DNA of 64,000 bases from positions 153,561-217,560 of the forward strand of contig NZ_QRCU01000059.1 in the NCBI RefSeq assembly GCF_003369445.1, in the 5' to 3' direction. Shown piece by piece: positions 1-7,951 of the stretch. The stretch comes from Arthrobacter silvisoli (GTDB taxonomy: Bacteria; Actinomycetota; Actinomycetes; Actinomycetales; Micrococcaceae). The position numbers were made by a program, and so were the translations under genes. The notes under the pieces were generated by a model. It was not told the origin of the DNA and did not search any database. It was given only the letters and a program-made list of their open reading frames with translations. Each line of letters begins with the position of its first letter. Within the stretch, counting starts at the first letter, position 1.

Positions 1-354
1 GTCCTGGCCCTCATGAGGCAGATCGTCCTCCTGCTGGACGGAGTGGTGGGCGAAGCCATGATCGGACTGTTGGGCGAATCCCTGCAGAACCCGGACGCGG
101 CGGCGCAGATCAGGGAGTTCGGCCGGGGCAACATGGTACGGACGATGCGCGAGATCGTCGGCCGGGCCGTGGCGCGCGGCGAATGCGACGCAGGCCTCGT
201 CACCGAACGGCGGCTGGAAGCCGGACCGGCGCTCCTGCGCCAGCGCGTCATCTTCTCGGGCCTGCCCGTCAGTGACGACTACCTCCAGGAGGTGGTGGAC
301 GACGTCGTCCTGCCGCTGTTCGGAGTCCGTCCCGAAGTTCAGCCGGAAGGGTGA
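1..354 (+). CDS. TetR-family transcriptional regulator, C-terminal part only
   Basis: The reading frame is open from the first base of the window to a TGA at 352-354, giving 117 visible residues of a longer protein whose start lies outside. The visible part is helical and resembles the C-terminal ligand-binding/dimerisation domain of TetR regulators, with a conserved-looking block near the end (VIFSGLPVSDDYLQEVVDD). The N-terminal helix-turn-helix that would prove the assignment is not in the window, so the family call rests on the C-terminal pattern alone. It is convergent with tadA, 23 bp away, and no hairpin separates them. Confidence 0.6.
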   Translation, partial: VLALMRQIVLLLDGVVGEAMIGLLGESLQNPDAAAQIREFGRGNMVRTMREIVGRAVARGECDAGLVTERRLEAGPALLRQRVIFSGLPVSDDYLQEVVDDVVLPLFGVRPEVQPEG

Positions 355-377
355 GTCGCGCCCGCCTTGCGGTGCCG

Positions 378-887
378 TTACCCCCGGTGCGCTGCGAAGA
401 AGTCCCGCAGCAGCGCAGCGCACTCGGGCTCCCGGACCCCCGGATAGACCTCCACCCAGTGGTTGAGCCGGCGCTCGCGGAGGATGTCGAACACGGAGCC
501 TGCGGCCCCGGCCTTCTCGTCCCAGGCTCCGAACACCACCCGCGGAATCCTGGCCAGCACGATCGCCCCGGCGCACATGGCGCACGGCTCCAGGGTGACC
601 ACCAGGGTGCAGTCTTCGAGGCGCCAGCCGTCCCCGCCTTCGCCGAGTTCCCGGGCATGGCGCTGCAGGGCTGCGGCCGCCTCGCGGATCGCCACGATCT
701 CGGCATGCGCGGTGGGGTCCCCGTGCGCTTCGCGTTCGTTCCGTCCGGCACCCAGCACCCCGCCGTCGGGCCCTAGAACAACGGCGCCGATCGGCACATC
801 GTCGGTGTCCAGCGCGCGGCGGGCTTCGTCCAGGGCAAGGCCCATCCATGCCGCGTGTTCGGCGTGATACGGCTCGGAGCTGCTCAT
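378..887 (-). CDS. tadA: tRNA-specific adenosine deaminase TadA
   Basis: 169 residues, zinc-dependent cytidine-deaminase fold. TadA converts A34 to inosine in tRNA-Arg(ACG), and that tRNA gene is also in this window (23194-23267). The zinc site is clear: HAE motif ([10 protein letters not shown]) with the proton-shuttling Glu, then PCAMC. I place the start at the ATG at 885-887 rather than at a longer frame reaching 950, because the longer version would run into upp and because a TATCAT hexamer (minus strand, 895-900) lies 7 nt before this ATG, as expected for a leaderless mRNA. It is divergent from upp with only 24 bp between start codons. Confidence 0.93.
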   Translation of the reverse strand: MSSSEPYHAEHAAWMGLALDEARRALDTDDVPIGAVVLGPDGGVLGAGRNEREAHGDPTAHAEIVAIREAAAALQRHARELGEGGDGWRLEDCTLVVTLEPCAMCAGAIVLARIPRVVFGAWDEKAGAAGSVFDILRERRLNHWVEVYPGVREPECAALLRDFFAAHRG

Positions 888-911
888 GGCTTCAATGATA
901 GTTTTGGACCC
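888..911. promoter_or_regulatory. 24-bp divergent promoter with overlapping -10 hexamers (tadA/upp)
   Basis: The whole space between the two start codons is 24 bp. A minus-strand TATCAT (895-900) sits 7 nt before the tadA ATG, and a plus-strand TAGTTT (899-904) sits 7 nt before the upp ATG. The two hexamers overlap by 2 bp, so the two transcripts would start about one nucleotide from their start codons and both -35 regions would lie inside the opposite gene. This is inferred from motif spacing only. Confidence 0.55.
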
Positions 912-1547
912 ATGCGCACACTCGTCGTGGACCACCCGCTCGTTGCCCACAAGCTCACCGTACTGCGGGACAAGAACACCCCTTCACCGGTCTTCCGCCA
1001 GCTCACCGAAGAACTCGTCACCCTCCTGGCCTACGAGGCCACCCGCGAGGTCCGCACGGAGACCGTGGACATCGAAACGCCGGTCACCAAGACCACCGGC
1101 ACGGCCTTCACCAAGCCCACGCCCCTGGTGGTACCGATCCTGCGCGCGGGCCTGGGCATGCTCGAGGGCATGACCAAGCTGGTCCCCACCGCCGAGGTCG
1201 GCTTCCTGGGAATGGCCCGCGACGAGGAAACCCTGGACATCATCACCTACGCCGAGCGCCTGCCCGAGGACCTCACCGGCCGGCAGATTTTCGTGCTCGA
1301 CCCTATGCTCGCCACCGGGGGCACCCTGCGCGAGGCCATCAAGTTCCTTTTCAAGCGCGGCGCCTCGGATGTCACCTGCATCTGCCTGCTCGCCGCCCCG
1401 GAGGGCCTGGCCAAGCTGGAGGAAGAACTCTCCGAGGCCAACGTCAAGATCGTGCTGGCCTCGATCGACGAGAGGCTCAACGACAAGGCCTACATCGTTC
1501 CGGGCCTCGGCGACGCCGGCGACCGCCTCTACGGCGTGGCGGGCTAG
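912..1547 (+). CDS. upp: uracil phosphoribosyltransferase
   Basis: 211 residues. The enzyme salvages uracil: uracil + PRPP gives UMP + PPi, in the cytosol. The PRPP-binding loop is seen as [12 protein letters not shown], the type I PRTase signature, and the uracil-binding C-terminus as [15 protein letters not shown]. Length is that of the family. An in-frame ATG at 855 would add 19 residues overlapping tadA; the ATG at 912 gives the standard N-terminus ([15 protein letters not shown]) and has a -10-like TAGTTT 7 nt upstream, suggesting a leaderless transcript. A hairpin follows at 1565. Confidence 0.95.
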   Translation: MRTLVVDHPLVAHKLTVLRDKNTPSPVFRQLTEELVTLLAYEATREVRTETVDIETPVTKTTGTAFTKPTPLVVPILRAGLGMLEGMTKLVPTAEVGFLGMARDEETLDIITYAERLPEDLTGRQIFVLDPMLATGGTLREAIKFLFKRGASDVTCICLLAAPEGLAKLEEELSEANVKIVLASIDERLNDKAYIVPGLGDAGDRLYGVAG

Positions 1548-1564
1548 GCAATACAACGACGACG

Positions 1565-1600
1565 GCGGCGGTCCACTCCGGTGGCCGCCGCTTCCTTTGT
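1565..1600 (+). terminator. terminator of upp
   Basis: GC-rich stem (1565-1576 pairs with 1581-1591, TCCG loop, one bulged T) followed by TTCCTTTG. It lies 18 bp after the upp stop. The rest of 1600-1787 has no gene that I can support. Confidence 0.6.
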
Positions 1601-1800
1601 GCCGCAGCGGTCCCGGGTTCCCGGACGTTCCCTCCCGGTTGCTTTGCTGCCCGCTCGCGGCGCCCGCGAAGATCCGCGGATTTCGGGGGGCCGTGGGCCG
1701 GCAGGCCCGATGCAAGTGGGGAGGAGCGTCGCCCCCGTTGTAGCTCCCGCCCGCCGAAGCCCCCTATCGTTTCCACCCGGGCCCCACTAGCCTGTGGCGC

Positions 1801-2178
1801 ATGGACTGGAAACTGGAACTCGTATTTGTCCCTGTGTCCGATGTGGACCGCGCCAAGGATTTCTACGTCAACAAGGTGGGCTTCAACGCCGACTTCGACG
1901 AACGACCCATGGACGGTCTCCGGTTCGTCCAGCTGACCCCGCCGGGTTCGGCCTGCTCCATCGCGATCGGCGAAGGCCTCAGCGACGCCCCTGCCGGTTC
2001 GGCCCCGAGCCTGCAGATCGTGGTCAGCGACATCCAGGCCGCCCACGACCAGCTCAAGGAAAACGGCGTGGACGTCAGCGACATCGACATCCAGCCTTGG
2101 GGTCACTTCGTGTACTTCGCCGACCCGGACGGCAACAAGTGGGCCGTGCAGTACATCCCGCACCGGCCAAACGGCTGA
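1801..2178 (+). CDS. VOC (glyoxalase/bleomycin-resistance fold) family protein
   Basis: 125 residues forming one vicinal-oxygen-chelate module: beta-strand start MDWKLELVFVPVSDVDRAKD, then DFYVNKVGF, and the C-terminal strand GHFVYFADPDGNKWAVQ that usually carries a metal ligand. Substrate cannot be told from sequence; the family includes glyoxalases, dioxygenases and antibiotic-binding proteins. TAGCCT at 1788-1793 lies 7 nt before the ATG with no Shine-Dalgarno, so the mRNA is probably leaderless. Confidence 0.85.
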   Translation: MDWKLELVFVPVSDVDRAKDFYVNKVGFNADFDERPMDGLRFVQLTPPGSACSIAIGEGLSDAPAGSAPSLQIVVSDIQAAHDQLKENGVDVSDIDIQPWGHFVYFADPDGNKWAVQYIPHRPNG

Positions 2179-2247
2179 CGCCCGGGCAGCCTCGACACAT
2201 ACGGCCTCCCGCTTGGGCGCGCGTGCCCGGGCAGGCAGGATGGATGC

Positions 2248-2955
2248 ATGAGCCTGCCCGCCTCCACCGGAACCAACACCGCCGGCACCATCGCTGACGC
2301 GACAACGTTCACCGTCCGTGCCGTCCTCTTCGACATGGATGGCACCATCGTGGATTCGACGGCGGTCGTGGAACAGGTGTGGGGCGAGTTCGCCGCCCGC
2401 TACGGACTGGACTACGCGGACATCCTGCGCACCTCACATGGCGTGCAGGCCCGCGACACCGTGACCCGCTACGCGCCGGCCGGGGCGGACATCGACGCGC
2501 TCACCGACGAACTCGGCGAGATGGAACGCACCCGGACCGACGGCGTCGTGGCCCTGCCCGGTGCCGAGGCCTTCCTGCGTGCCCTGCCGGCGGACGCCGT
2601 CGCCCTCGTCACGTCCGCGGACCGGGGGCTCGCAGAGATCCGCATGCGGGCGGCCGGCCTGGACATGCCCGCGACGGCGGTCACCGCCGAGTCCGTGACG
2701 CGCGGCAAGCCGGACCCGGAAGGCTACCTCGCGGCGGCCGCCCTGCTCGGCGCGGACCCCTCCGACGTGGTGGTCTTCGAAGACGCCCCGGCCGGGATCG
2801 CCGCGGCCCGGGCCGCCGGCATGCGCACTGTGGTGGTGGGCGACGGCGGGGGCCGGGCCACGGAAGGACTCGTACGCATCCCGGACTACGCCGCGGCGTC
2901 GGCCGCCGTCACCCTGGACGACAACGGCCGCCTCCTGATCGAAATCAGCCTCTAG
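2248..2955 (+). CDS. HAD-superfamily hydrolase (subfamily IA, sugar-phosphatase-like)
   Basis: 235 residues. HAD motif I is FDMDGT (nucleophile and acid Asp), motif II the VTSADR Ser region, motif III the Lys of RGKPDPEGY, and motif IV VVVFEDAPAGIAAARAAG. An alpha-helical cap lies between motifs I and II, as in beta-phosphoglucomutase-like phosphatases of the YfbT/YniC type, so a sugar phosphate is the likely substrate. The first 20 or so residues before the fold are poorly conserved-looking. The start has no clear Shine-Dalgarno; CAGGAT 7 nt upstream is a weak leaderless -10. Convergent with the GT39 gene. Confidence 0.85.
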   Translation: MSLPASTGTNTAGTIADATTFTVRAVLFDMDGTIVDSTAVVEQVWGEFAARYGLDYADILRTSHGVQARDTVTRYAPAGADIDALTDELGEMERTRTDGVVALPGAEAFLRALPADAVALVTSADRGLAEIRMRAAGLDMPATAVTAESVTRGKPDPEGYLAAAALLGADPSDVVVFEDAPAGIAAARAAGMRTVVVGDGGGRATEGLVRIPDYAAASAAVTLDDNGRLLIEISL

Positions 2956-2992
2956 GACCCTCTGCCGGCTCGCGTCCGGTCCGGCGGCCGGC

Positions 2993-4939
2993 CTACTTCC
3001 TCAGCTTGTATACGGTGGAGTTGCCCACGGTCTCGGCCGGGAAGTTCGCGGCCACCCAGGTGGCCACGTCGGAGCTTCCGCCGCCGAAACCGCCCATGCC
3101 GCCGGTAATGAAGTAACTGACTTCGCCGTTGGCCACCATCTGCTGGAATTGCGCCAGGGTGGGGTAGGGATCGTTGCCGTTCCAGCCGCCGAGCGCGATC
3201 ACGCTCGTGCCGGAGGCGAGCTCAAGGTTCGCGGCCTGCGTGGCGCCCGATACTGCCGCGGACCACTTCGTGGTGGTGGCGGAAAGCAGGGCGGACAGCT
3301 CGCTGCTGCTTCCGGCATCAGGGGAGCCGCCGGGAGCACCTCCCAAGGCGCCCGCGCCGCCGTCGCGGTTTCCGAAGCCGCCCAGCGCGGCGGAGGCGGG
3401 GCCCGACGTCGGGATGGAACCAGAGTGCGGCACCGCGGCGGTGGCGATCGTCCAAGCAGCCGTGCCCAGCCCGCCTGCCAGCAAGGAGGCCACCACGGCG
3501 GCGGCGGCCGCCGCTTTCCGGAAGCGGCCGGCAATCAGGTCCACCCGCAGGAGCAGTGCCGCTGTGGCGAGCACGCCGAGGAACACCACAAGGACGCGCA
3601 GCCATGGCAGCCACGAGGGATCGCGGGCAAGCAGCAGGGCGGCCCAGATCGAGGAGGCGAGGACGGCGGCGGCGAGTACCGCCCGGGCCGGCCAGTGCGC
3701 CCGGCCGCGCCACAGTTCCACACCGCCGATGCCCACCAGGGCTGCAATCGCCGGAGCCAGCGCCACCGCGTAGTACGGGTGCACGATCCCGCTCATGAAG
3801 CTGAAGATGCCCGCGGTGACCAGCAGCCAGCCGCCCCACAACAGGAGCGCGGCGCGGGTGCGGGAGGTGCGGGCCTCGCGGCGGGTGAACCACAGGCCGG
3901 CGGCCAGCAGGAGCAGGGCGGCCGGAAGGAGCCAGGACACCTCGGCGCCGAAGCTGGTGCCGAACATGCGCAGCAGGCCGGCCGCGCCGCCGAAGCCGGC
4001 GTTGCCGCCGCCCGGACCCCCGCCTGCGCCGCCTATGCCACCCCCGCCGGGCATGCCTTCGCCCGAACCGGTGATGCGGCCCAGGCCGTTGTAGCCGAAA
4101 GTCAGCTCCAGGAAACTGTTGGTCTCCGAGCCCGCCATGTACGGCCGTGCCGAGGCAGGCGTCAGCTGGAAGAGCGCGATGTAGCTGCCGGCCACCACCA
4201 GGATGCCGCCCAGCGCGCCGAGCAGGTGCAGCAGCCGGCGGCGCAGCGTGGTGGGCGCTGCCCACAGGTAGGCCAGACCCAGGCCGGGCACCACCAGGAA
4301 ACCCTGCAACATCTTCGTCAGGAACGCCAGGCCGATCACCGCGCCCGCGGCCGCGAGCCACCTCCAACCGGCGCGTTCGATGGCGCGGGTGGTGAAGTAC
4401 GCTGCCAGGACCAGGCATAGGGTGAGCATGGCGTCCGGGTTGTTGAAGCGGAACATCAGCGCCGCCACCGGGGTGAGGGCCAGCGCGCCGCCGGCCAGCA
4501 GGCCTGCCGCCGGACCGGACACGCGCTTCACCGCCAGGTACAGGACCCCGACGGCGGCCACGCCCATGAGCGCCTGCGGCACCAGCATGCTCAGCGGCGA
4601 GAAGCCGAACACCCGGCCCACGAGGGCTGGGATCCAGAGGGAGGCCGGCGGCTTGTCCACCGTGATGGCGTTGCCGGCGTCGAGCGAACCGAAGAGCATC
4701 GCAGTCCAGTCCTTGGTGCCCGCCTGCACGGCTGCGGCATAGAAGGAGTTCGCGTAGCCGGTGGCCGCCAGGTTCCACAGGTACAGCACCGCTGTGGCCA
4801 GCAGCAGCCCGACGGCGGAGGGCCGCACCCACCGGGGCTGGCCGCCGAAAGCGATGCGGGACCAGTGGGTCTTCGTCCGGTGCGCCCCCCGGTGGGTGAT
4901 GGTGTCCGCCGGGCTGGCGGGGGTCACGGTGGAGGTCAT
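2993..4939 (-). CDS. GT39-family (ArnT/PMT-like, YkcB-like) membrane glycosyltransferase
   Basis: 648 residues. About a dozen membrane segments begin after a cytosolic N-terminus. The first outer loop contains NAITVDKPPASLW, the conserved acidic loop of YkcB/ArnT-type polyprenyl-phosphate-sugar transferases. Around residues 280-310 there is an unusual Gly-rich insert of GGG/GGA runs, and the C-terminal soluble domain has more Gly/Ala-rich stretches before ending in STVYKLRK. The family moves a sugar from a lipid phosphate onto an acceptor outside the membrane; donor and acceptor here are unknown. Its ATG overlaps the stop of the upstream GT2 gene in ATGA, so the two are translationally coupled, matching the YkcC-YkcB pairing in Bacillus. 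Confidence 0.85.
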   Translation of the reverse strand: MTSTVTPASPADTITHRGAHRTKTHWSRIAFGGQPRWVRPSAVGLLLATAVLYLWNLAATGYANSFYAAAVQAGTKDWTAMLFGSLDAGNAITVDKPPASLWIPALVGRVFGFSPLSMLVPQALMGVAAVGVLYLAVKRVSGPAAGLLAGGALALTPVAALMFRFNNPDAMLTLCLVLAAYFTTRAIERAGWRWLAAAGAVIGLAFLTKMLQGFLVVPGLGLAYLWAAPTTLRRRLLHLLGALGGILVVAGSYIALFQLTPASARPYMAGSETNSFLELTFGYNGLGRITGSGEGMPGGGGIGGAGGGPGGGNAGFGGAAGLLRMFGTSFGAEVSWLLPAALLLLAAGLWFTRREARTSRTRAALLLWGGWLLVTAGIFSFMSGIVHPYYAVALAPAIAALVGIGGVELWRGRAHWPARAVLAAAVLASSIWAALLLARDPSWLPWLRVLVVFLGVLATAALLLRVDLIAGRFRKAAAAAAVVASLLAGGLGTAAWTIATAAVPHSGSIPTSGPASAALGGFGNRDGGAGALGGAPGGSPDAGSSSELSALLSATTTKWSAAVSGATQAANLELASGTSVIALGGWNGNDPYPTLAQFQQMVANGEVSYFITGGMGGFGGGSSDVATWVAANFPAETVGNSTVYKLRK

Positions 4940-6375
4940 CGTGCTGCCGTTTCTGTTTCGACGGGACGGGAGCCTGCGGACCCGGATGCGGCACGGCCTG
5001 GCGTGGGAGGCGTCGGGGCCGGGATGGCCGGGGCCGGGAGGTTTCGTGGCTGCCGGAACACCCACAGCCGGAACAACAGGAAGCGCAGGACCGTGGCGGC
5101 GAGGTTCGCCGCCACCACGGTGAGGACTTCCACCCAGCGTTCGGGCGCCGTCGGGCCGTGATGCACCAGGGTGAGTGCACCTGAAGTCAGCCCGAGCCCG
5201 ATGCCGAACACCAGGAGCCCCTCGAAATGGTGCCGCACGGCGCCGCCGCCCTGGATGCCGAAGGTGAAGCGCCGGTTGGCGCCGGTGTTGGCGATCGCGG
5301 TCACCAGCAAGGCCAGGAAGTTGGCCAGCTGCGGATCCATGAAGCCGCGGCAGAACAGGAAGAGGGCCAGGTAGGCCAAGGTGGACGCCGCGCCGATCGC
5401 ACCGAACCGCACCAACTGCCCGAAGAGCTTGTTGCGCGGGTTCTTCTCGGCCGCGCGGTCGGAGGCAGGCAGCGGACCGCGGGCGAGGGCGGCGCGGAGT
5501 TCCGGCACCGGGATGCGGCCGCTGAGCAGGTCGCGGCTCAGGCGGGCCATGCCGCGGAGGTCGGCCAGGGCGGTGCGGACCACGTCCACGCTGGAATCGG
5601 GATCGTCGATCCAGTCCACGGGCACCTCGTGGACGCGCAGCCCGCAGCGTTCGGCCAGAACCAGCAGTTCGGTGTCGAAGAACCACTCCTTGTCCAAGGT
5701 GTGGGGGAGGACCCGCTGCGCCACGTCGGCCCGGATGGCCTTGAAACCGCACTGGGCGTCGCTGAAACGGGCACCCATGAGCGACTGCAGCATCAGGTTG
5801 TAGCTGCGCGAGATGAACTCCCGCTTGGGTCCGCGGACCACCCGGGAGTTGCGGGTCAGCCGGGTGCCGATGGCCAGATCGGAGTGTCCCGAGATCAGCG
5901 GCGCCAGGAGCGGCGCCAAGGCGGCGAGGTCCGTGGAGAGGTCCACGTCCATGTAGGCCAGGACAGGTGCCGGGGAGGCCAGCCAGACTTTCCGCAGCGC
6001 GTTGCCGCGGCCCTTTTCATCGAGGTGTACGGCGACCACTTCGGGGAGTTCCCGGCCCAGGCGCTCGGCGATCTTCAGGGTGGCGTCCGTGCTGGCGTTG
6101 TCCGCAATGGTGATCCGGAAAGGATGCGGGAACCCGGCCCGCAGGTGGCTGTGGAGCCGGCGCACGCACTCTTCGAGGTCGCACTCCTCGTTGAAGACGG
6201 GGATGGTGACGTCGAGGACGGCGGTGCCGGAGCGGGTGTCCACGGGAGCGTGCCGGAGCAGGTTCCCTGCGCCGGGCCGGGCATCTGTGTGGACGGACTG
6301 GAAGGAGCTGCCGCGGGCCCCCGATGGTGGGGCCGCGCGTTCTGCGCTTGCTGTTGAAGAGTCTGTGAGTGCCAT
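4936..6375 (-). CDS. bifunctional GT2 glycosyltransferase / GtrA-like membrane protein
   Basis: 479 residues. An N-terminal GT-A domain (about 50-290) starts with LDVTIPVFNEECDLEECV and carries the acidic metal-binding stretch YMDVDLSTD, as in dolichyl/polyprenyl-phosphate mannose synthases. The C-terminal region (about 310-440) has four hydrophobic segments of the GtrA type (FGAIGAASTLAYLALF, LANFLALLVTAIANT), which are thought to help flip the lipid-linked sugar. It would supply the donor lipid for the coupled GT39 enzyme. A weak CAGTGT hexamer lies 6 nt before the ATG. Confidence 0.88.
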   Translation of the reverse strand: MALTDSSTASAERAAPPSGARGSSFQSVHTDARPGAGNLLRHAPVDTRSGTAVLDVTIPVFNEECDLEECVRRLHSHLRAGFPHPFRITIADNASTDATLKIAERLGRELPEVVAVHLDEKGRGNALRKVWLASPAPVLAYMDVDLSTDLAALAPLLAPLISGHSDLAIGTRLTRNSRVVRGPKREFISRSYNLMLQSLMGARFSDAQCGFKAIRADVAQRVLPHTLDKEWFFDTELLVLAERCGLRVHEVPVDWIDDPDSSVDVVRTALADLRGMARLSRDLLSGRIPVPELRAALARGPLPASDRAAEKNPRNKLFGQLVRFGAIGAASTLAYLALFLFCRGFMDPQLANFLALLVTAIANTGANRRFTFGIQGGGAVRHHFEGLLVFGIGLGLTSGALTLVHHGPTAPERWVEVLTVVAANLAATVLRFLLFRLWVFRQPRNLPAPAIPAPTPPTPGRAASGSAGSRPVETETAAR

Positions 6376-6465
6376 GGATCCACACTGACCGCGCGGGATT
6401 TGCGTGCTTTAGGCGCAAGCTGTGCTGGGGCTGTGGATGCAGATCCACTAGCTGTGGATGCGAAA

Positions 6466-6495
6466 ACGGCCCGTCCCCCGGAAGGGACGGGCCGT
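6466..6495 (-). terminator. strong hairpin inside a divergent gap; probable minus-strand terminator
   Basis: A perfect 12-bp stem (6466-6477 with 6484-6495, 6-nt loop) followed on the minus strand by GTTTTCG. It sits between two divergent start codons (6375 and 6548), so it ends neither of those genes. On the minus strand it is the first hairpin met by transcripts of the transglycosylase gene 6906-7613 after they cross the DUF5655-like gene in antisense. Confidence 0.6.
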
Positions 6496-6547
6496 TGCTG
6501 TGGAGCCCGTAGTGGCGTCCAGTGAAGCCCACACTTATGCTGGCGAA

Positions 6548-6889
6548 ATGGCCCGTAGCGCAAGAGAACGAATCGAAGGTGACCCGGTCTCATCGAGCAT
6601 TTACGGCGCGCTCATGGATCAAGTCCTTGCCCTGGAAGGCTGCGAACTTCAGGAGAAGGCGTCATCCTTCCACGTGGCGCACGGGCGCGCATTCCTCGGG
6701 ATCCATCCCCGCCGGGGCGGGATCCTGGTCAACATAGTTCTCGGGAGGGAGCTCACGTCCAACCGTGTGCACCGGGCGGAGCGTGTATCTGCCAACCGGT
6801 GGCACAACGAAGTTATCGTCACGGAGCCTTCTGGGATCGATGCCGAGCTACTGGGTTGGATCCGCGAGGGGTACGCGCTCACGGCCTGA
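6548..6889 (+). CDS. small DUF5655-like protein
   Basis: 113 residues, predicted cytosolic. The pattern (helical start, then HVAHGRAFLGIHPRRGGILVNIVLG, then NRWHNEVIV and a final helix ELLGWIREGYAL) resembles the DUF5655 domain, whose function is unknown; the match is by eye. An in-frame ATG at 6458 would place the hairpin at 6466 inside the gene, so it is rejected. TATGCT at 6536-6541 lies 6 nt before the chosen ATG, which points to a leaderless mRNA. The stop is only 16 bp from the convergent transglycosylase stop. Confidence 0.7.
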   Translation: MARSARERIEGDPVSSSIYGALMDQVLALEGCELQEKASSFHVAHGRAFLGIHPRRGGILVNIVLGRELTSNRVHRAERVSANRWHNEVIVTEPSGIDAELLGWIREGYALTA

Positions 6890-6905
6890 CGCCGCGAGAT
6901 CCGGC

Positions 6906-7613
6906 TCAGTACCAGTTGTTGGCGTAGTGGAAGGACAGCGCTGCCGACGGCGAGCCGTAGCGTTCCTTGATGTACTTCAGGCCCCAGCGGATCTGGGTTT
7001 TGTAGTTGGTTTGCCAGTCCGCGCCCTCGGTGGCCATCTTGTCGCCGGGCAGGGACTGCACGATGCCGTAGGCGCCGCTGGAGGCGTTGACGGCGGTGGT
7101 GGTCCAGTCCGATTCCTTGGTCCACAGGATCCGCAGCGAGTCCATCTCGCCCGGACCCCAGCCGAAGGAGGAGAGCAGGCTGGCAGCGTAGGCCTGGGCA
7201 CCGGCGGGGTCGTTCACCGCAACAGGCTTCGCCGGAACGGCAGGCTTGGCCGGGGCCACCTTGGCCGACTGTGCGGTCACAGGGGCCGGCTTCACGGCCG
7301 GTTTGGCCGGCGTGGACGGCTTAGCGGCAGGCTTGGAAGCGGCGGCCGACGGCGTCATGCTCGGAGTAGCGGTTGCGCTGGCTTCCGGGGCGGACACGGA
7401 GGTCCGGGCAGCGTCGATTGCCTGGTTGCTTCCTTGGCCGGCGACCTGTCCGGCAGCGCCGGCACCCACGGCCAGGGCGAGAACGCCGGCCGTGACGGCG
7501 AGGCGCTGGCTGGTGCTGCGCAGGCCCGCAGCTTTCTTCAAAACGGTGCGCGGGGCAGAAACTTCCCCGCGGCGGCGCCCATGCAGGCGCGACTGATCCT
7601 TGGCAGGAGACAT
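6906..7613 (-). CDS. secreted lytic-transglycosylase-like cell-wall hydrolase
   Basis: 235 residues. A basic N-terminus is followed by one hydrophobic segment (about 38-56), a long Ala/Pro/Lys-rich linker (about 70-132) that would span the wall, and a C-terminal lysozyme-like module (about 135-235). The module has the SLT pattern: LWTKESDW with putative catalytic Glu167, then SSGAYGIVQS, ending FHYANNWY. Such proteins cleave peptidoglycan or help resuscitation and growth. Translation has a good Shine-Dalgarno (GAGAGG, 9 nt before ATG). The leader holds a c-di-AMP riboswitch, a known partner of wall hydrolases in actinobacteria. Confidence 0.88.
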   Translation of the reverse strand: MSPAKDQSRLHGRRRGEVSAPRTVLKKAAGLRSTSQRLAVTAGVLALAVGAGAAGQVAGQGSNQAIDAARTSVSAPEASATATPSMTPSAAASKPAAKPSTPAKPAVKPAPVTAQSAKVAPAKPAVPAKPVAVNDPAGAQAYAASLLSSFGWGPGEMDSLRILWTKESDWTTTAVNASSGAYGIVQSLPGDKMATEGADWQTNYKTQIRWGLKYIKERYGSPSAALSFHYANNWY

Positions 7614-7629
7614 GGTGGTTTACCTCTCA

Positions 7630-7805
7630 ACGCCTGCGGAGTTAGCTGTCGGGTTCGGATGAGGTCATCCGGCCGCACCAGCGGAGATTCTGGTTCTGCG
7701 GCTTCACCCCAAGGACCGGTTCGTGAACGCGAAGCGGCCCGGAGACTCTGGGTCCCCCGTCTCTGCCTGCGTGTTGGGGCGCCGGGGAGTGGCAGAGCTC
7801 GGCGT
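7630..7805 (-). ncRNA. c-di-AMP (ydaO-type) riboswitch
   Basis: The minus-strand leader of the transglycosylase gene contains the hallmark 3' block GAACCCGACAGCTAACTCCG (about 7638-7657), preceded by GGGGTGAAGCCGC and, further 5', by ACGGGGGACCCA and a GCCGAGCTCTGCC segment. The outer P1 helix can be closed by ACGCC (7801-7805) with GGCGT (7630-7634). The aptamer ends about 16 nt before the start codon and its P1 strand directly abuts the ribosome-binding site, so ligand binding may control translation start or early termination. c-di-AMP normally switches these genes off. Confidence 0.9.
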
Positions 7806-7845
7806 CTGCCCGGCGGTGGTCCGGAATATCCGGAGCACCCTTTCG

Positions 7846-7874
7846 ACGGTACAGGAGCCCGCCGTGAAAGTCAC
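7846..7874 (-). promoter_or_regulatory. putative promoter of the riboswitch-transglycosylase transcript
   Basis: On the minus strand GTGACT (7869-7874) and TACCGT (7846-7851) are separated by 17 bp, and the predicted start lies about 30 nt before the aptamer. No other pair this well spaced is seen upstream of the riboswitch. Confidence 0.45.
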
Positions 7875-7951
7875 ATTTAGGTAACGGACATCACGACGGC
7901 GGTGAGTCGCCTTGCGCGGGCGCGCTCCGACGTCGCGCGTTGGGCCTCTTC

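Noticed and set aside
7861..7874. GTGACTTTCAC as a CRP/GlxR site before the riboswitch promoter
   Set aside because: The half-sites are separated by 3 rather than 6 bases; it fits better as part of a -35 element.
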